A DNA stretch of 64,000 bases from Sagittula sp. P11. GTDB lineage: Bacteria; Pseudomonadota; Alphaproteobacteria; Rhodobacterales; Rhodobacteraceae. Numbering within the stretch: position 1 is the stretch's first letter; each line of letters opens with the position of its first letter. The notes beneath the pieces were generated by a model. That model saw only the letters and a program-made list of their open reading frames with translations, did no database searches and was not told the DNA's origin. The translations under genes and the position numbers were made by a program. Positions 63,483 to 64,000 of the stretch are shown here, piece by piece. Location of the stretch: contig NZ_CP021913.1 of assembly GCF_002814095.1 (NCBI RefSeq), positions 1,550,001 to 1,614,000 on the forward strand, written 5' to 3'.

Positions 63483-64000
63483 ATGATCCACAAGAATTGG
63501 GCAGAATTGATCAAGCCGACCCAGCTTGAGATCAAGCCGGGCGCTGATCCGTCCAAGCAGGCGACCTGCGTCGCCGAGCCGCTGGAGCGGGGCTTTGGTC
63601 TGACACTTGGCAACGCACTGCGTCGTGTGCTGCTGTCCTCGCTGCAAGGCGCGGCCATCACCTCCGTGCAGATCGACAACGTCCTGCACGAGTTCTCCTC
63701 GGTTGCAGGCGTGCGCGAGGACGTCACCGACATCATCCTGAACCTCAAGCAGGTCGCCCTGAAGATGGAAGTAGAAGGGCCGAAGCGCCTCTCCGTCTCC
63801 GCGAAGGGCCCCGGCGTGGTAAAGGCCGGCGACATCTCCGAATCCGCCGGCATCGAGATCCTCAACCGTGACCATGTCATCTGCCACGTCGACGAAGGCG
63901 CGGAAGTGTACATGGAATTCACCGTGAACACGGGCAAGGGCTACGTCAGCGCCGACAAGAACAAGCCGGAAGACGCACCCATCGGCCTGATCCCGATCGA
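63483..64000 (+). CDS. rpoA: RNA polymerase alpha subunit (3' end beyond window)
   Basis: The N-terminal 172 residues of the alpha subunit: [38 protein letters not shown] and [18 protein letters not shown] are characteristic of the dimerisation domain. The window ends within domain 2. It belongs to the alpha operon after rpsM and rpsK. Confidence 0.97.
   Translation, partial: MIHKNWAELIKPTQLEIKPGADPSKQATCVAEPLERGFGLTLGNALRRVLLSSLQGAAITSVQIDNVLHEFSSVAGVREDVTDIILNLKQVALKMEVEGPKRLSVSAKGPGVVKAGDISESAGIEILNRDHVICHVDEGAEVYMEFTVNTGKGYVSADKNKPEDAPIGLIPI

Overview
The window is a GC-rich bacterial chromosome segment. Its gene content (hemF beside an SDR gene, the Rhodobacteraceae type of small rpmH-rnpA-yidD operon, an ATP12-type chaperone, an rplO-secY-adk-rpsM-rpsK-rpoA block, and a type I secreted BapA-like adhesin) points to an alphaproteobacterium, most likely the Rhodobacteraceae/Roseobacter group. 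Genes are dense, with frequent ATGA/GTGA overlaps and several TTG or GTG starts.

Layout. 1-6.9 kb: housekeeping genes (HAD hydrolase, ClpS, RsmC-like methyltransferase, SDR, HemF, RluE and RluB pseudouridine synthases, TadA). 6.97-15.5 kb: an envelope-stress-like locus. It has two XpaC-family membrane proteins, each preceded by a tiny membrane protein, then TelA, a DUF2927 lipoprotein, a YdjI-like SPFH/GYF_2 protein and, after an exported protein and a cytochrome b561, a zinc-ribbon membrane protein. 15.7-17.1 kb: PfkB kinase and Dtd. 17.1-26.4 kb, minus strand: a complete type I secretion module (adhesin with 11 Ig-like repeats, TolC, ABC exporter, HlyD). 26.6-31.0 kb: a compact cluster that fits the sulfo-SMO route of sulfoquinovose breakdown: GntR regulator, Gfo/Idh/MocA protein (candidate NAD-dependent sulfoquinovosidase), LLM monooxygenase, aldo/keto reductase and flavin reductase. 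A di-heme peroxidase and a divergent NUDIX protein follow.

33.4-39.5 kb is an accessory region ending at a tRNA-Arg(ACG) gene. It holds an MFS transporter with a divergent LuxR-GAF regulator that looks cut short, an intact IS3-type element without a visible target duplication that truncates a neighbouring gene, and an orphan TniQ whose flank carries a TGTC-starting repeat structure next to the tRNA. This looks like the remnant of a TniQ-guided transposon at a tRNA site.

39.6-58.6 kb returns to core genes: orphan histidine kinase, LPD/mercuric-reductase-like flavoprotein with a TVP38 partner, rpmH-rnpA-yidD, TtcA, GGDEF-EAL protein, YidC-MOSC-EngB, ArgB-ferredoxin-SixA, AapJ-like binding protein, the CrcB-RluC-HAD-ATP12 overlapping operon and a DEAD-box helicase. 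59.1-64 kb is the end of the spc/alpha ribosomal block, with a BLUF photoreceptor gene inserted on the opposite strand between adk and rpsM. The window starts inside the HAD gene and ends inside rpoA.
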